64,000 bases of DNA from Staphylococcus equorum (GTDB lineage Bacteria; Bacillota; Bacilli; Staphylococcales; Staphylococcaceae): assembly GCF_001747895.1 (NCBI RefSeq), contig NZ_LNNB01000008.1, positions 62,001 through 126,000 of the forward strand. The letters run 5' to 3'. The position numbers were made by a program, and so were the translations under genes. Under the pieces are notes generated by a model that was not told the origin of the DNA, did no database searches, and saw only the letters and a program-made list of their open reading frames with translations. This document shows, piece after piece, positions 45,824 through 55,654 of this stretch. How positions within the stretch are numbered: position 1 is the stretch's first letter; every line of letters starts with the position of its first letter.

Positions 45824-46699
45824 TTATTCGCCTGTAATACCTTGTCCAATACCAAAACCGAAATAAAGGATAGCGATAATAATAACTAAAACAATTCTAT
45901 ATATAGCAAAAGGAATTAATTTAACTTTACTAATTAAGTACAAGAATGTCTTAATTGCAATTAAACCTACAACGAAGGCAGCAATAAAGCCTAATGCATA
46001 AAAACCAATATGGTCTAAATGAATATATTCAAAGTTTTTAACAAGTGATAAACCACTAGCTGCTAGCATAACAGGAACAGCCATAATGAAAGTGAAGTCT
46101 GATGCTGATTTGTGATCCATCTTCATTAATACACCCGTAGATATTGTAGAACCAGATCTACTGAAACCAGGCCACATTGCAACTGCTTGTGATAGTCCAA
46201 TTATAAATGCTTGGACATAATTGATTTGGTCAACTGATTGTGGGTTTGTAACTTTTTTACTATAAATATCGGCTATGATCATATAAATAGCACCAATAAA
46301 TAATCCAATCATTACAGTTGGTACACTAAATAAGTATTTTTGAATAACGTCATCAAATAATAACCCAAGAATACCTGCAGGAATCATACCGACAATAATA
46401 TGTAGTAAGTTTAAGCGATTCGGTTTTTGACCAACGCCATCGATAGAAGATGCTCTGTACTTACCAATATGAAGCATTTCGAAATAACGTTCACGGAATA
46501 CCCATGCACCCGCAAAAACAGAACCAAGTTGTATTACAATTTTAAAGGTAAAAGCTGATTCTGATCCTAAAAATTCACTTGATTTTAACCACATGTCATC
46601 GATAAGGATCATGTGACCTGTTGAAGAAACAGGTGCAAACTCTGTTAACCCCTCAACAATACCTAGAATAAGTCCTTTAATCAATTCAAGTATTAACAT
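45824..46699 (-). CDS. uppP: Undecaprenyl-diphosphatase UppP
   Basis: Recycles undecaprenyl pyrophosphate to the lipid carrier used for peptidoglycan and teichoic acid; also gives bacitracin tolerance. 291 residues, eight-helix BacA fold: IVEGLTEFAPVSSTGHMIL (E/Q-rich motif, residues 14-32) and SQAVAMWPGFSRSGSTISTG (catalytic PGxSRSG). ATG with AAAGTAGGTAAATT upstream. Single gene. Confidence 0.95.
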   Translation of the reverse strand: MLILELIKGLILGIVEGLTEFAPVSSTGHMILIDDMWLKSSEFLGSESAFTFKIVIQLGSVFAGAWVFRERYFEMLHIGKYRASSIDGVGQKPNRLNLLHIIVGMIPAGILGLLFDDVIQKYLFSVPTVMIGLFIGAIYMIIADIYSKKVTNPQSVDQINYVQAFIIGLSQAVAMWPGFSRSGSTISTGVLMKMDHKSASDFTFIMAVPVMLAASGLSLVKNFEYIHLDHIGFYALGFIAAFVVGLIAIKTFLYLISKVKLIPFAIYRIVLVIIIAILYFGFGIGQGITGE

Positions 46700-46964
46700 A
46701 ATTTACCTACTTTCATATTACTAATTAATTTTCATAGATTTTCATTTTATAATGATAGCACAATAAAAATGTAACGCGCCACATATAAATGTAATTTTAG
46801 ACTAAAGACTGAGATTAATATAATAAAAGGAATTCAATCATTGAAAAAGAGAAATTTCTAATTATGTCTGAAATATGAAATTAACATAAAAAAGTACTAA
46901 TAATAATGAGCGAATTCATTTAATTTTCAATGAATCAGTTTATAATATGTGGCAGGTGATAATT

Positions 46965-48596
46965 GTGAAAAGATTAACAAATTTAGCATTTAAATATAAA
47001 ATATACCCGATGTTCATGTTTGTAATCAGTACATTATTAGCTATTACCGTGGTCGTTCAGAATATTTCTATTGCAGAAATTTTAAATGCAATGTTATTAG
47101 AAACGAACCAAAATTTGTTAATACTATTACTGTTTACATTATTTATTTTAATCGCACGTGCAACATTTAATACAATAAATCAAATGATAGGTAATCGCAT
47201 GTCTACAAAAGTGAAATATAATTTGAGACGCCAACTTATTTTAAAACAGTCAAAAGAGCCAATTGGGGTTCAAATGAATACCTTGACTGAAAGTATTGAT
47301 GGAATTGTTCCATTTTTTAATAGTTATTTCCCACAAGTATTTAAATCAATGATGATTCCATTGTTTATCATTGTTGCTATGTGTTTTATTCATTTAAATA
47401 CGGCTTTAATTATGATAGTCACTGCACCATTTATTCCTCTTTTTTATATTATTTTTGGATTAAAAACACGTGATGAATCTAAAGATAAAATGACCTATTT
47501 AAACCAATTCAGTCAGCAATTTTTAAACAAAGTTAAAGGACTTATCACTTTAAAACTTTTTAATAGAACAGCTCAGACAGAACAAGAATTATATGAAGAA
47601 AGTACGACATTCAGAGATTTAACTATGCGTATTTTAAAAAGTGCTTTTCTATCCGGGCTCATGCTTGAATTTATCAGTATGCTAGGGATTGGTCTTGTAG
47701 CTTTAGAAGCTGGATTAGGATTGATTTTATTCAATAGTATTGATTTTAAAACAGCTGCCATTGCAATCATATTAGCGCCTGAATTTTATAACGCTATTAA
47801 AGATTTAGGACAATCGTTCCACACTGGAAAGCAAAGTGAAGGATCGAGCGATGTGGTTTTCGAATTATTAGATAAACAAGAAAAAGCATTGAAACCTGAA
47901 GTACGTGTTAATGTACAACAATCTGCATTAATTAAATTGGCGAATGTTAACTTTAAATACGATGATGCACAACAAAATGCTTTAAATAATATTAATTTGA
48001 ATATTTCTAGAGGAGAGCAAATTGCGCTCGTCGGGAAAAGTGGTGCTGGTAAATCTACACTAGCTCAGATTATTGTACAACGTTTCGATGTTCAGTCAGG
48101 TGAAGTGACTTATCAAAATGCTAACTTGAAATTAGGTTTTTTAAGTCAAATGCCTTATATCTTTAATGCTTCTATACGCGATAATATTACTATGTTTCAA
48201 TCTATAGATGAAAACAAAATATTAAAAGTATTAGAAGATGTTGATTTAAAAGAAAAAGTACTGTCTTTAAAGGATGGATTAGATACATGGATTGGAGAGG
48301 GCGGTGAGATGCTCTCAGGCGGTCAAATGAGACGTGTAGAACTATCTCGAGTACTAATGATTCAACCAGACGTACTTATCTTTGATGAGCCTGCTACTGG
48401 CTTAGATGTGAAAACAGAAAATATTATACAAAATATAATTGCGCAACAATTTGTAGATACAACTGTAATTACGATTGCACATAGAGAAAATACTATTAAA
48501 AATGCTGACAGACGTATATATATTGAAAATGGCTATTTAACATCGATAGATACACGAGAGAGAAGAAACAATGATAAAGGTGGTGACGCAACATGA
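46965..48596 (+). CDS. cydD: CydD-like thiol ABC exporter subunit
   Basis: 543 residues from GTG 46965 with AGGTGAT upstream; ATG at 46947 has no site. Six-helix exporter domain, then ATPase with Walker A GKSGAGKST near residue 360, signature LSGGQMRR, Walker B VLIFDEPATGLD and HRENT switch. It overlaps the next gene by 4 bases, forming a heterodimer. The pair is of the CydDC type that exports cysteine/glutathione for cytochrome assembly in E. coli. No cydAB is near, so the substrate here is an inference. Confidence 0.82.
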   Translation: MKRLTNLAFKYKIYPMFMFVISTLLAITVVVQNISIAEILNAMLLETNQNLLILLLFTLFILIARATFNTINQMIGNRMSTKVKYNLRRQLILKQSKEPIGVQMNTLTESIDGIVPFFNSYFPQVFKSMMIPLFIIVAMCFIHLNTALIMIVTAPFIPLFYIIFGLKTRDESKDKMTYLNQFSQQFLNKVKGLITLKLFNRTAQTEQELYEESTTFRDLTMRILKSAFLSGLMLEFISMLGIGLVALEAGLGLILFNSIDFKTAAIAIILAPEFYNAIKDLGQSFHTGKQSEGSSDVVFELLDKQEKALKPEVRVNVQQSALIKLANVNFKYDDAQQNALNNINLNISRGEQIALVGKSGAGKSTLAQIIVQRFDVQSGEVTYQNANLKLGFLSQMPYIFNASIRDNITMFQSIDENKILKVLEDVDLKEKVLSLKDGLDTWIGEGGEMLSGGQMRRVELSRVLMIQPDVLIFDEPATGLDVKTENIIQNIIAQQFVDTTVITIAHRENTIKNADRRIYIENGYLTSIDTRERRNNDKGGDAT

Positions 48597-50269
48597 AGCC
48601 ACATATTCAATTTAAAATAGATAGAGATTTGATACTTTCGATTATTGTGGGTGTTCTAGGAAGTTTAGTAGCACTTAGCATGTTCTTTTTAAGTGGTTAT
48701 ATGGTAACGCAAAGTGCGCTAGGTGCTCCATTATTTGCATTAATGGTTCTGATAGCTTCAGTAAAATTATTTGGGTTTATAAGAGCAATTGCCAGATATA
48801 TTGAAAGATTATTATCACATAGAGCGACTTTTACAATGCTTAGAAACGTTAGGGTTCAATTTTTTAAACATTTAATTCCCGTCGTTCCCGACGTATATCG
48901 AAAATTTAATTCTAGTGATTTAATCGCACGAATGATTGGCAGAGTCGAAGCACTGCAAAATATATACTTGCGTGTTTATTATCCACCTGTAGTAATCGGT
49001 GTTACAGCAATCATTTCTACAATCGTAATGATTTACTTCTCATATGTACATGCAATTATCATATGTATTAGTATGATTGCTACCTTAGTAGTAATACCAT
49101 GGTTAAGTGCTAAGCGTGCACGTATATTGAAAAGACAAGTTAACGACGTTCAAGGTGATTTTTTAAACCGATTTTATGATTATAAAGAAGGTTATGAAGA
49201 GTTGGATCGTTTTGGTCGAACAGAATTTTACAAAAAACAAGTACTTAATCAATTGAATGACTATGAAGCGGCTCAAGCAAAAGAACAACGATTTTTATCG
49301 TTATACGAATATAGTCTAAATATTGTTTCAATGATTGCATTATTTTTCACACTGTATTTAGGTGTGGTTCAAGTACAAAATCAAGAATTAGACGTTGTTT
49401 ATTTAACAAGTATTGTATTAATGATGCTGACGCTTTTTGAACAGGCCATACCTATGAGCAATGTAGCTTACTTTAAAGCGGATACTGACGAAGCTTTCCA
49501 TGATATTAATGAAGTGATTGCTCATCCTATGAAGCAGGGCGAGGAAGCAATGCATTTAGAAGTTTTACCTACCGAGCCGTTGTACGAGGTTCGAGACCTC
49601 AACTTCAAATATTGGAACCAAGCAAGTTATGTATTACAAGATATCCAATTATCAATTGATAAAGGCGAACATGTTGCTATTATTGGACCTTCAGGATCCG
49701 GTAAAAGTTCATTATTGCAACTCATGTTAGGTTTGTATCAAAGTGATAAAGGAGAGGTATTATTAAATCATCAAGATATTACAAATATCCTAGATGAAGA
49801 AAAATATAGTCAAATCAATGCCCTATTACAAACACAACAGTTATTTGATGGCACAGTGAGAGAGAACTTGTTTACTGAAAAAGATGATGCTGAGCTACGT
49901 AACATTTTAGTTGATTTAGGTTTGGGTCATATCGATTTAGATAGAGACATTACCATATCTGGTAATACATTATCAGGTGGTGAAATACAAAGACTTGGAA
50001 TTGCAAGATTATTATTAAGAGATGCACCGATTTGGATTATGGATGAACCTACTACAGCACTCGACATATATCATACAGATAGCGTAATGGATATCATTCA
50101 TGCCAAAGCTCAAACCTTAGTTGTTGCAACACATGATTTAAGGTTGCTACCGTATTTTGATAAAATTGTAGTTATGAGTGAAGGGGAAATCGTAGAAACT
50201 GGAAGTTATCCATCTCTAATTAAAGCAAGAGGCTATTTATATCAAATGGTTGAGATGAATGTTTCATAA
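48593..50269 (+). CDS. cydC: CydC-like thiol ABC exporter subunit
   Basis: 558 residues. Exporter helices with FFLSGYMVTQSALGAPLFALMVLIASVKLFGFIRAIARYIERLLSHRATF, the CydC pattern (RYxERLxSH); ATPase with Walker A GPSGSGKSS, signature LSGGEIQR, Walker B IWIMDEPTTALD, switch THDLR. Start overlaps the stop of the partner gene, with AAAGGTGG upstream. Ends before a bidirectional terminator shared with mgrA. Confidence 0.84.
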   Translation: MKPHIQFKIDRDLILSIIVGVLGSLVALSMFFLSGYMVTQSALGAPLFALMVLIASVKLFGFIRAIARYIERLLSHRATFTMLRNVRVQFFKHLIPVVPDVYRKFNSSDLIARMIGRVEALQNIYLRVYYPPVVIGVTAIISTIVMIYFSYVHAIIICISMIATLVVIPWLSAKRARILKRQVNDVQGDFLNRFYDYKEGYEELDRFGRTEFYKKQVLNQLNDYEAAQAKEQRFLSLYEYSLNIVSMIALFFTLYLGVVQVQNQELDVVYLTSIVLMMLTLFEQAIPMSNVAYFKADTDEAFHDINEVIAHPMKQGEEAMHLEVLPTEPLYEVRDLNFKYWNQASYVLQDIQLSIDKGEHVAIIGPSGSGKSSLLQLMLGLYQSDKGEVLLNHQDITNILDEEKYSQINALLQTQQLFDGTVRENLFTEKDDAELRNILVDLGLGHIDLDRDITISGNTLSGGEIQRLGIARLLLRDAPIWIMDEPTTALDIYHTDSVMDIIHAKAQTLVVATHDLRLLPYFDKIVVMSEGEIVETGSYPSLIKARGYLYQMVEMNVS

Positions 50270-50309
50270 ACGAAAAGTTACATTATTTTGCTTATAAGTA
50301 AAAAAAATG

Positions 50310-50337
50310 GAGCTCAAACACATTTGTGTTTGAGCTC
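50310..50337. terminator. Bidirectional terminator cydC / mgrA
   Basis: 13-base perfect stem (50310-50322 with 50325-50337) with only two bases between the arms. On the minus strand it is followed by eight T, so it ends mgrA; on the plus strand the tail is weaker. Confidence 0.8.
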
Positions 50338-50414
50338 TCATTATAAATCAAGTATATTTAATGAATAAATTTTGATAGAAGAACTATCTAATATTTACCA
50401 TTGCCATTGAAAAA

Positions 50415-50858
50415 TTATTTTGCTTTTTCTTCTGTGAAGGCAGTGATTACTTTTGAAAGTAATCGATTTAGTTCTTTAGATTCATCTGAGCTTAATGAAG
50501 ATGCTACTGCAACGTCTTGACAAGCTGTATCTAATTCAGGGCGAATTGCTTCGCTCTTATCAGTTAAATGAATGAATACTTCACGTTGATCAATTTCAGA
50601 ACGCTCGCGTTTGATTAGGTCAACTTGTTCCATTCTTTTAAGTAATGGAGATACAGTACCTGTATCAAGTGCCAATTCAGTAACGACTTTCTTAACATTG
50701 ACAGGTGAATCAGCCCATAAGATTGTTAAAACTAAAAACTGTGGATAAGTCAGTTTGTATTTCTTAAAGACATTATTTGAGTAATAGCGATTTACTTGTC
50801 TTTGAGCATTATACAAACTGAAACAAAGTTGTTCTTTTAAATTAAGTGGTTCAGACAT
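50415..50858 (-). CDS. mgrA: MgrA, global regulator (MarR family)
   Basis: 147 residues from ATG 50858 (GGAGGAG upstream), the same length as S. aureus MgrA and very similar; the longer frame is the 5' leader. MarR winged helix with [41 protein letters not shown]. The redox-sensing Cys12 is present (EQLCFSLYN). In S. aureus it controls norA, abcA, sarX and autolysin genes, all of which are in this window. The leader of about 200 bases upstream suggests a long transcript. Confidence 0.96.
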   Translation of the reverse strand: MSEPLNLKEQLCFSLYNAQRQVNRYYSNNVFKKYKLTYPQFLVLTILWADSPVNVKKVVTELALDTGTVSPLLKRMEQVDLIKRERSEIDQREVFIHLTDKSEAIRPELDTACQDVAVASSLSSDESKELNRLLSKVITAFTEEKAK

Positions 50859-51083
50859 AAAGTTCTCCTCCAGACATTCTATCCGTTTTCTTCTGTATCG
50901 GACCTGAATCCGTCTTATGATGTGTGTGTGACACTTCCTCAAAACACTTTTGCACTGTGCCATGCTAAAATGTAGTGTACGTATAAAGTTTAGAAGAAAT
51001 CTAAAGTTTTATCAAGTAAAAGTTTAATTATACGAATAATTGTACTTTTATGCAGACATTTGTATTAAGAAATGAGTGGTTAT

Positions 51084-52010
51084 ATGAAAAAAATTAAAAA
51101 TCCAAAAACGTCAATTACAATCATAACAGGTTTTTTAGGTAGTGGAAAAACTACTTTTCTCAGTAATTATGTAAAATATTTACTAAGTAATGATGAAAAC
51201 CCGAGTATCATCGTAAATGAATACGGCAATTTAGATGTAGATAGCCGTGCAATCGGCGATGATATTGAGGTTGCGTCAATATTAAATGGTTGCGTATGTT
51301 GTGACTTGCAACAAGATTTAATAAAACAATTAAAACATTTTCTAAACAAAAGTGCAATGCACCACATTATTATTGAAGCGACAGGTATAGCACATCCAAT
51401 CGAAATTATTGCGGCATGTCAAGATCCTGAAATCATTGCAAACGTTAATCCACCAGTCGTTATTGGCTTAGTTGACGCTCCAAGATTTTTGACCAGAGCC
51501 CAATATAGTCATAGTACAACACAATTGATGGAAGAACAATTATCTGCGAGCCATACAGTTGTAGTCAATAAAATGGATTTGATTGATGAAGTAGAGCGGG
51601 AACGTATAAATGAAACTTTTGAAATTAATCCATATGCGCCGATCTTCTATACGAGTTATGCAAATTTAGATATGGAACAATTAATTTCAGTGACAAAAAA
51701 TGAAGGACAAAACATGAAACACCCTACACATCATCATGGGATTAATAGTATGCAATATCAGTTTACTGGACCAATAGATAGGCAACTATTCTATCAATTT
51801 ATTTTACGGTTGCCAGATAATGTTTTAAGATTAAAGGGATACGTTAAGTTTCGTGATATGCCAAATGATACATATGAATTTCAATATGCGTTTGGTTTGC
51901 CAGACTATCAAGTTATCGATGCATCCATGCCTTTAACCATTGTGCTTATTGGCGAACAAATAGATGTTAATCGCATACGCAACCAATTAGACATGCTACA
52001 ATTCACTTAA
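51084..52010 (+). CDS. CobW/P47K-family GTPase (metal chaperone type, ZNG1-like)
   Basis: 308 residues from ATG 51084 (GAGTGG upstream), alternative ATG 51072. G1 loop GFLGSGKTTF near residue 16, metal-binding GCVCC (CxCC), G3-like EATGIAHP, G4 NKMD. A His-rich stretch (HPTHHHG) and the C-terminal CobW_C domain follow. Family members hand zinc or cobalt to client enzymes. The client here is not obvious; no zinc-starvation operator was seen. Next gene is 31 bases away. Confidence 0.88.
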   Translation: MKKIKNPKTSITIITGFLGSGKTTFLSNYVKYLLSNDENPSIIVNEYGNLDVDSRAIGDDIEVASILNGCVCCDLQQDLIKQLKHFLNKSAMHHIIIEATGIAHPIEIIAACQDPEIIANVNPPVVIGLVDAPRFLTRAQYSHSTTQLMEEQLSASHTVVVNKMDLIDEVERERINETFEINPYAPIFYTSYANLDMEQLISVTKNEGQNMKHPTHHHGINSMQYQFTGPIDRQLFYQFILRLPDNVLRLKGYVKFRDMPNDTYEFQYAFGLPDYQVIDASMPLTIVLIGEQIDVNRIRNQLDMLQFT

Positions 52011-52041
52011 TTTTTTAAATACTAAAAGGGGTGTTGGTAAT

Positions 52042-52950
52042 ATGGATAAAGTAAAGATTAATCAACATGTTTCATTTTCAAAGGTAATACAAGGTTTCTG
52101 GAGAGCAAAAGATTGGCAGTGGACGCCACAACAATTAAATCGTTATCTCAATGAATTAGTAGAACGTGGTATTACTACTATGGATCATGCTGATATATAT
52201 GGTGGATACTCATGTGAAGGCATATTTGGAGAGGCACTGAAATTATCTCCTCAATTACGTGAACAAATGGAGATTGTTACTAAATGTGGCATTGTGTTGC
52301 CTTCAGAACGTATACATGGAGCAAACGGTCACCGTTATGATCATAGTAAGCATCATATTCGAACGTCTGTAGATCGTTCTCTGCAAGAGTTGCAAGTAGA
52401 TCATCTGGATTCACTACTTATTCACAGACCGTCACCTTTAATGGATCCTCAAGAAGTGACTGAAGCAATCACTGCGTTGGTTAATGAAGGGAAAGTGAAA
52501 TCATTTGGTGTTTCTAATTTTAATAAATCAGAATATGATTTATTGAGCAAACATCTTGTTTCTGATAAGTTGCATATTACATTAAACCAATTAGAAATTT
52601 CGCCATATACTATAGATGTACTTGAAAATGGTTTGATGAATCATATGTATAAAGATAATGTTAAAATGATGTCATGGAGTCCTATGGCAGGCGGTAAATT
52701 GTTCGATTTAGAAGATGAAAAATCTGTTCGAATTATGGCCGTAATTTCACCCTTGGCACAAAAATATCATGCTAGTGTGAATGGCATTGTCATGGCATGG
52801 TTAAATAAACACCCAGCAACAATCATGCCTGTATTAGGTACTCATAAAATAGAACGTATTGACGAAGCAATCGAAGGTTTAGAAGTAACAATTACAGATC
52901 AAGAATGGTTTGATATTTATACAGCTTCCCTAGGCCACGATATCCCTTAA
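52042..52950 (+). CDS. Aldo/keto reductase (YdhF type)
   Basis: 302 residues. NADPH-dependent reductase fold: MDHADIYGGYSCEGIFGEAL near residues 45-65 with catalytic Asp and Tyr, HHIRTSVDRSLQELQVDHLDSLLIHRPSPL, FGVSNFN, and IMPVLGTHKIERI. It is closest to the oxidoreductase YdhF group. AAAGGGGTG before the ATG. Likely in one transcript with the CobW gene and the small membrane gene after it. Confidence 0.9.
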   Translation: MDKVKINQHVSFSKVIQGFWRAKDWQWTPQQLNRYLNELVERGITTMDHADIYGGYSCEGIFGEALKLSPQLREQMEIVTKCGIVLPSERIHGANGHRYDHSKHHIRTSVDRSLQELQVDHLDSLLIHRPSPLMDPQEVTEAITALVNEGKVKSFGVSNFNKSEYDLLSKHLVSDKLHITLNQLEISPYTIDVLENGLMNHMYKDNVKMMSWSPMAGGKLFDLEDEKSVRIMAVISPLAQKYHASVNGIVMAWLNKHPATIMPVLGTHKIERIDEAIEGLEVTITDQEWFDIYTASLGHDIP

Positions 52951-52975
52951 AGTACATGTTGAAGGAGCGAAACTC

Positions 52976-53275
52976 ATGAATACACAGAATGAACAACATC
53001 AAAGAAATCAACTTAAATTTCAACGTAATTTTATTAATTTCCCGTTTTTAGGATTTGCACTTGTCATCGCAATTTTAAATTTGGCATTCCCTGATATAAC
53101 TTTAATGATGACACTATTTGGGCTGTTTTTCTTTTATAACGCGGGTATATTATTTGTAGCATTTATAAAGCATTACAAGCGTACTGCATTATTATCATTA
53201 ATATTAACGGTTTTATCTATGGCATTATTCGCTGCATCACTTTATTTATATGCAGCGGCAAATAATTTATTCTAA
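52976..53275 (+). CDS. Small membrane protein
   Basis: 99 residues; hydrophilic start (about 20 residues rich in N, Q, H) and three membrane helices. GAAGGAGCG lies at good spacing before the ATG. It sits between the reductase and the DedA gene, in one direction. No family recognised. Confidence 0.75.
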   Translation: MNTQNEQHQRNQLKFQRNFINFPFLGFALVIAILNLAFPDITLMMTLFGLFFFYNAGILFVAFIKHYKRTALLSLILTVLSMALFAASLYLYAAANNLF

Positions 53276-53334
53276 TTTACAAACATCCAGAGTAATAAAT
53301 ATTATGCATTATCGAACAAAATAGGAGGAAGTAA

Positions 53335-53946
53335 ATGGAACAGTGGATTACACAATTTATGGAGCAATATGGATATTGGGGCATAGGCCTGCTTATCTTT
53401 TTAGAAAATATATTTCCACCAATTCCATCTGAAATTATTTTAACATTCGGCGGTTTTATGACCACCCAATCTGGTTTAGGCTATACTGGCGTTTTAGTTA
53501 CCTCGACAATTGGTTCTGTAGTCGGAGCGATTGTGTTATATGGTATAGGCGCTTGGATTGGTGAACGTAATTTGTACCGTATTGTAGATAAATATGGAAA
53601 GATTTTGCGCTTAAAGACGAAAGATTTAGATAAGACAATTCAATGGTTTGAAAAATATGGTTATTGGACAGTCTTTTTCTGTCGCTTTGTTCCTTTATTG
53701 AGAAGTTTAATTTCAATACCAGCTGGTTTAACGCGTATGAATATCCCCTTATTCATAATATTTACTACGGTAGGTACTATCATTTGGAACGCAGTGTTAA
53801 TTTATTTAGGCCAAGCTGTAGGTGGTAATTGGCACACAATTGTTTATTATATGGATATATATTCTCGTATTATTTATATTATATTAGCTATTTTAATTAT
53901 TTTTGTTATTTGGAAATGGTTCAAACGACAAAGAAAGCAAAAATAA
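53335..53946 (+). CDS. DedA-family membrane protein
   Basis: 203 residues. DedA/VTT fold: ENIFPPIPSEIILTFGGFM, GSVVGAIVLYGIGAWIGERN, and FFCRFVPLLRSLISIPAGLTRMNIPLF (the F-x-R-x-x-P-x-x-R motif). The family includes undecaprenyl-phosphate flippases (UptA) and phospholipid scramblase-like proteins. Strong site AGGAGGAAG. If it is an UptA-type flippase it would complement UppP, coded 7 kb upstream; this is inference. Confidence 0.9.
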   Translation: MEQWITQFMEQYGYWGIGLLIFLENIFPPIPSEIILTFGGFMTTQSGLGYTGVLVTSTIGSVVGAIVLYGIGAWIGERNLYRIVDKYGKILRLKTKDLDKTIQWFEKYGYWTVFFCRFVPLLRSLISIPAGLTRMNIPLFIIFTTVGTIIWNAVLIYLGQAVGGNWHTIVYYMDIYSRIIYIILAILIIFVIWKWFKRQRKQK

Positions 53947-54062
53947 GATTGATATTACCCCTAAATTAAATTTAAGGTTCTTATGATTTAAATAGCGCGA
54001 TACATAATTTGGATGTTATAATAAATATACAATATGTATTGACGATATAGGGGGATTGCATT

Positions 54063-54998
54063 ATGACAAAGCAAAAAGTTTCGATTATAGGTGCTGGAAA
54101 TACTGGCGCAACATTAGCTTTTATTGTGGCCCAACGAGAACTCGCAGATGTCGTACTCATAGACCGTCCGGAGAGTGAAAGCCTTGTGAAAGGAAAAGCA
54201 CTAGATATATTGGAAAGTAGTCCGATATATGGTTTCGACGTTAGTGTAACAGGTTCTATTGATTATGCTGATTCAGCCAACTCTGATGTGGTTGTCATCA
54301 CTGCCGGTGTGGCACGAAAACCTGGTATGAGTCGTGATGATTTAGTTCAAATCAACGAAGCTGTGATGCATGATGTAACAAAAGAAATTGTAAAACATTC
54401 ACCCGAATGTAAAATAATCGTACTTACAAATCCTGTAGATGCTATGACTTATTCTGTATTACAAGCCTCTGGATTTCCAAAGGAACGTGTAATCGGACAG
54501 TCGGGCGTCTTAGATACAGCTAGATACCAAACATTTATTGCAGAAGCACTCAATGTATCGGTTAAAGATATCAGAGGATTGGTGCTGGGCGGCCATGGCG
54601 ATACGATGTTACCTTTAATAACATCAACAAATGTAAACGGCGTGTCTCTGAATAAACTTTTGAAAGATTCGCAAATTACACAAATTGTAGAGCGTACGCG
54701 AAAAGGTGGCGCAGAAATCGTAGAATTACTTGGAAATGGTTCAGCGTATTATGCACCTGCATCCGCAGTCTATAGTATGGTTGAAGCAATTTTAAAAGAT
54801 CAGAAACGTTTATTACCAAGTATTGCACTATTAGAGGGAGAATACAGTTTCTCTGATATATGTTTAGGTGTACCAACGATTTTAGGATCTAAAGGTATAG
54901 AGCGTATCGTAGAATTACAATTATCTGAAGATGAACAAGCACAATTACAAGTTTCTGCAAACGCAGTTACAGAAGTAAAACAATCACTCAAACAATAA
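54063..54998 (+). CDS. mdh: NAD-dependent malate dehydrogenase (LDH-like type)
   Basis: 311 residues. Rossmann start [15 protein letters not shown], then the substrate loop [20 protein letters not shown]: Arg where lactate dehydrogenase has Gln in the QKPGETR loop marks malate (oxaloacetate) specificity. Catalytic His in [11 protein letters not shown], and [13 protein letters not shown] before the ATG. It interconverts malate and oxaloacetate in the TCA cycle. The gene stands alone and is followed by repeat B. Confidence 0.9.
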   Translation: MTKQKVSIIGAGNTGATLAFIVAQRELADVVLIDRPESESLVKGKALDILESSPIYGFDVSVTGSIDYADSANSDVVVITAGVARKPGMSRDDLVQINEAVMHDVTKEIVKHSPECKIIVLTNPVDAMTYSVLQASGFPKERVIGQSGVLDTARYQTFIAEALNVSVKDIRGLVLGGHGDTMLPLITSTNVNGVSLNKLLKDSQITQIVERTRKGGAEIVELLGNGSAYYAPASAVYSMVEAILKDQKRLLPSIALLEGEYSFSDICLGVPTILGSKGIERIVELQLSEDEQAQLQVSANAVTEVKQSLKQ

Positions 54999-55036
54999 AC
55001 AATATTGGAATAAACTAGGAAAGATGATTAGAGTTA

Positions 55037-55115
55037 TGAGGCTGAGACAAAATACATGTTTCAGTCTCAATTATTAAATTGGCAGTGGCTGACTGAATTG
55101 GAAATGCGCTTATAT
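55037..55115 (+). repeat. Dispersed repeat B, copy 2
   Basis: TGAGGCTGA/TCAGTCTCA hairpin (55037-55045 with 55061-55069) around GACAAAATACATG, then TTGGCAGTGGCTGACTGAATT and GAAATGCGCTT. Matches copy 1 at 45617-45690. Confidence 0.75.
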
Positions 55116-55279
55116 CAAGCTTTTAAAGAACTACTACTTACAAGTAGTTCTTATGCAAGAGCTTCAGCGATTTCGCTCTTGTATTCTTTTTCTAGGCAGA
55201 CTTATGGGGCGAGTAGTTAAGGTCAAATTACAACTTTTGATTTATGTATTACCGTCCCGTTTTATTTCAATACAAAAAG

Positions 55280-55318
55280 AGGGTTGTTAAGTTTCCGTTA
55301 CGGAAACTTAACAGCCCT
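55280..55318 (-). terminator. Very strong hairpin ending the DUF1361 operon
   Basis: 18-base stem (55280-55297 with 55301-55318, one G-U pair) with a 3-base loop, TTA. On the minus strand it is followed by CTCTTTTTG, so it ends the two minus-strand genes. Confidence 0.8.
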
Positions 55319-55378
55319 TTATTCAACTTAAAGCTATATTTTAGATTTACTTATATTTATAATCAAAATTCAAATTAA

Positions 55379-55654
55379 TTACAATCTAAAAATACAGATG
55401 TATAAAGCAACATATTCAAAGAACGTTAGTATATACATGTATTTTAGCCTTAATCTTATTTTTTTAGGTACGTTCCAATTAGGAAAGTGGCGTTCATAAT
55501 AAAATAATTGTAGATAAAATAATCCAATACCTAAAGGCAGACACATGAGTATGATACTGCGTGTATATGAAAATCCTACATCATGCAATAGATGCCCAAT
55601 AATTAATTGGAATACGATAAGCACAATAAGCAAAATTATAATGTTAAATGTCAT
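55379..55654 (-). CDS. Small membrane protein, partner of DUF1361 gene
   Basis: 91 residues with three hydrophobic segments (1-20, 33-52, 70-88). The ATG overlaps the stop of the DUF1361 gene by 4 bases, so they are coupled. No family recognised. Confidence 0.7.
   Translation of the reverse strand: MTFNIIILLIVLIVFQLIIGHLLHDVGFSYTRSIILMCLPLGIGLFYLQLFYYERHFPNWNVPKKIRLRLKYMYILTFFEYVALYICIFRL

Larger units (their letters stand above)
54999..55378. other. Intergenic gap with repeats and hairpins
   Basis: 380 bases: repeat B copy 2 at 55037-55115, a hairpin of AAGAACTACT and AGTAGTTCTT near 55126-55152, a second CAAGAGC/GCTCTTG hairpin near 55157-55181, and the long terminator at 55280-55318. No gene. 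Confidence 0.7.
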
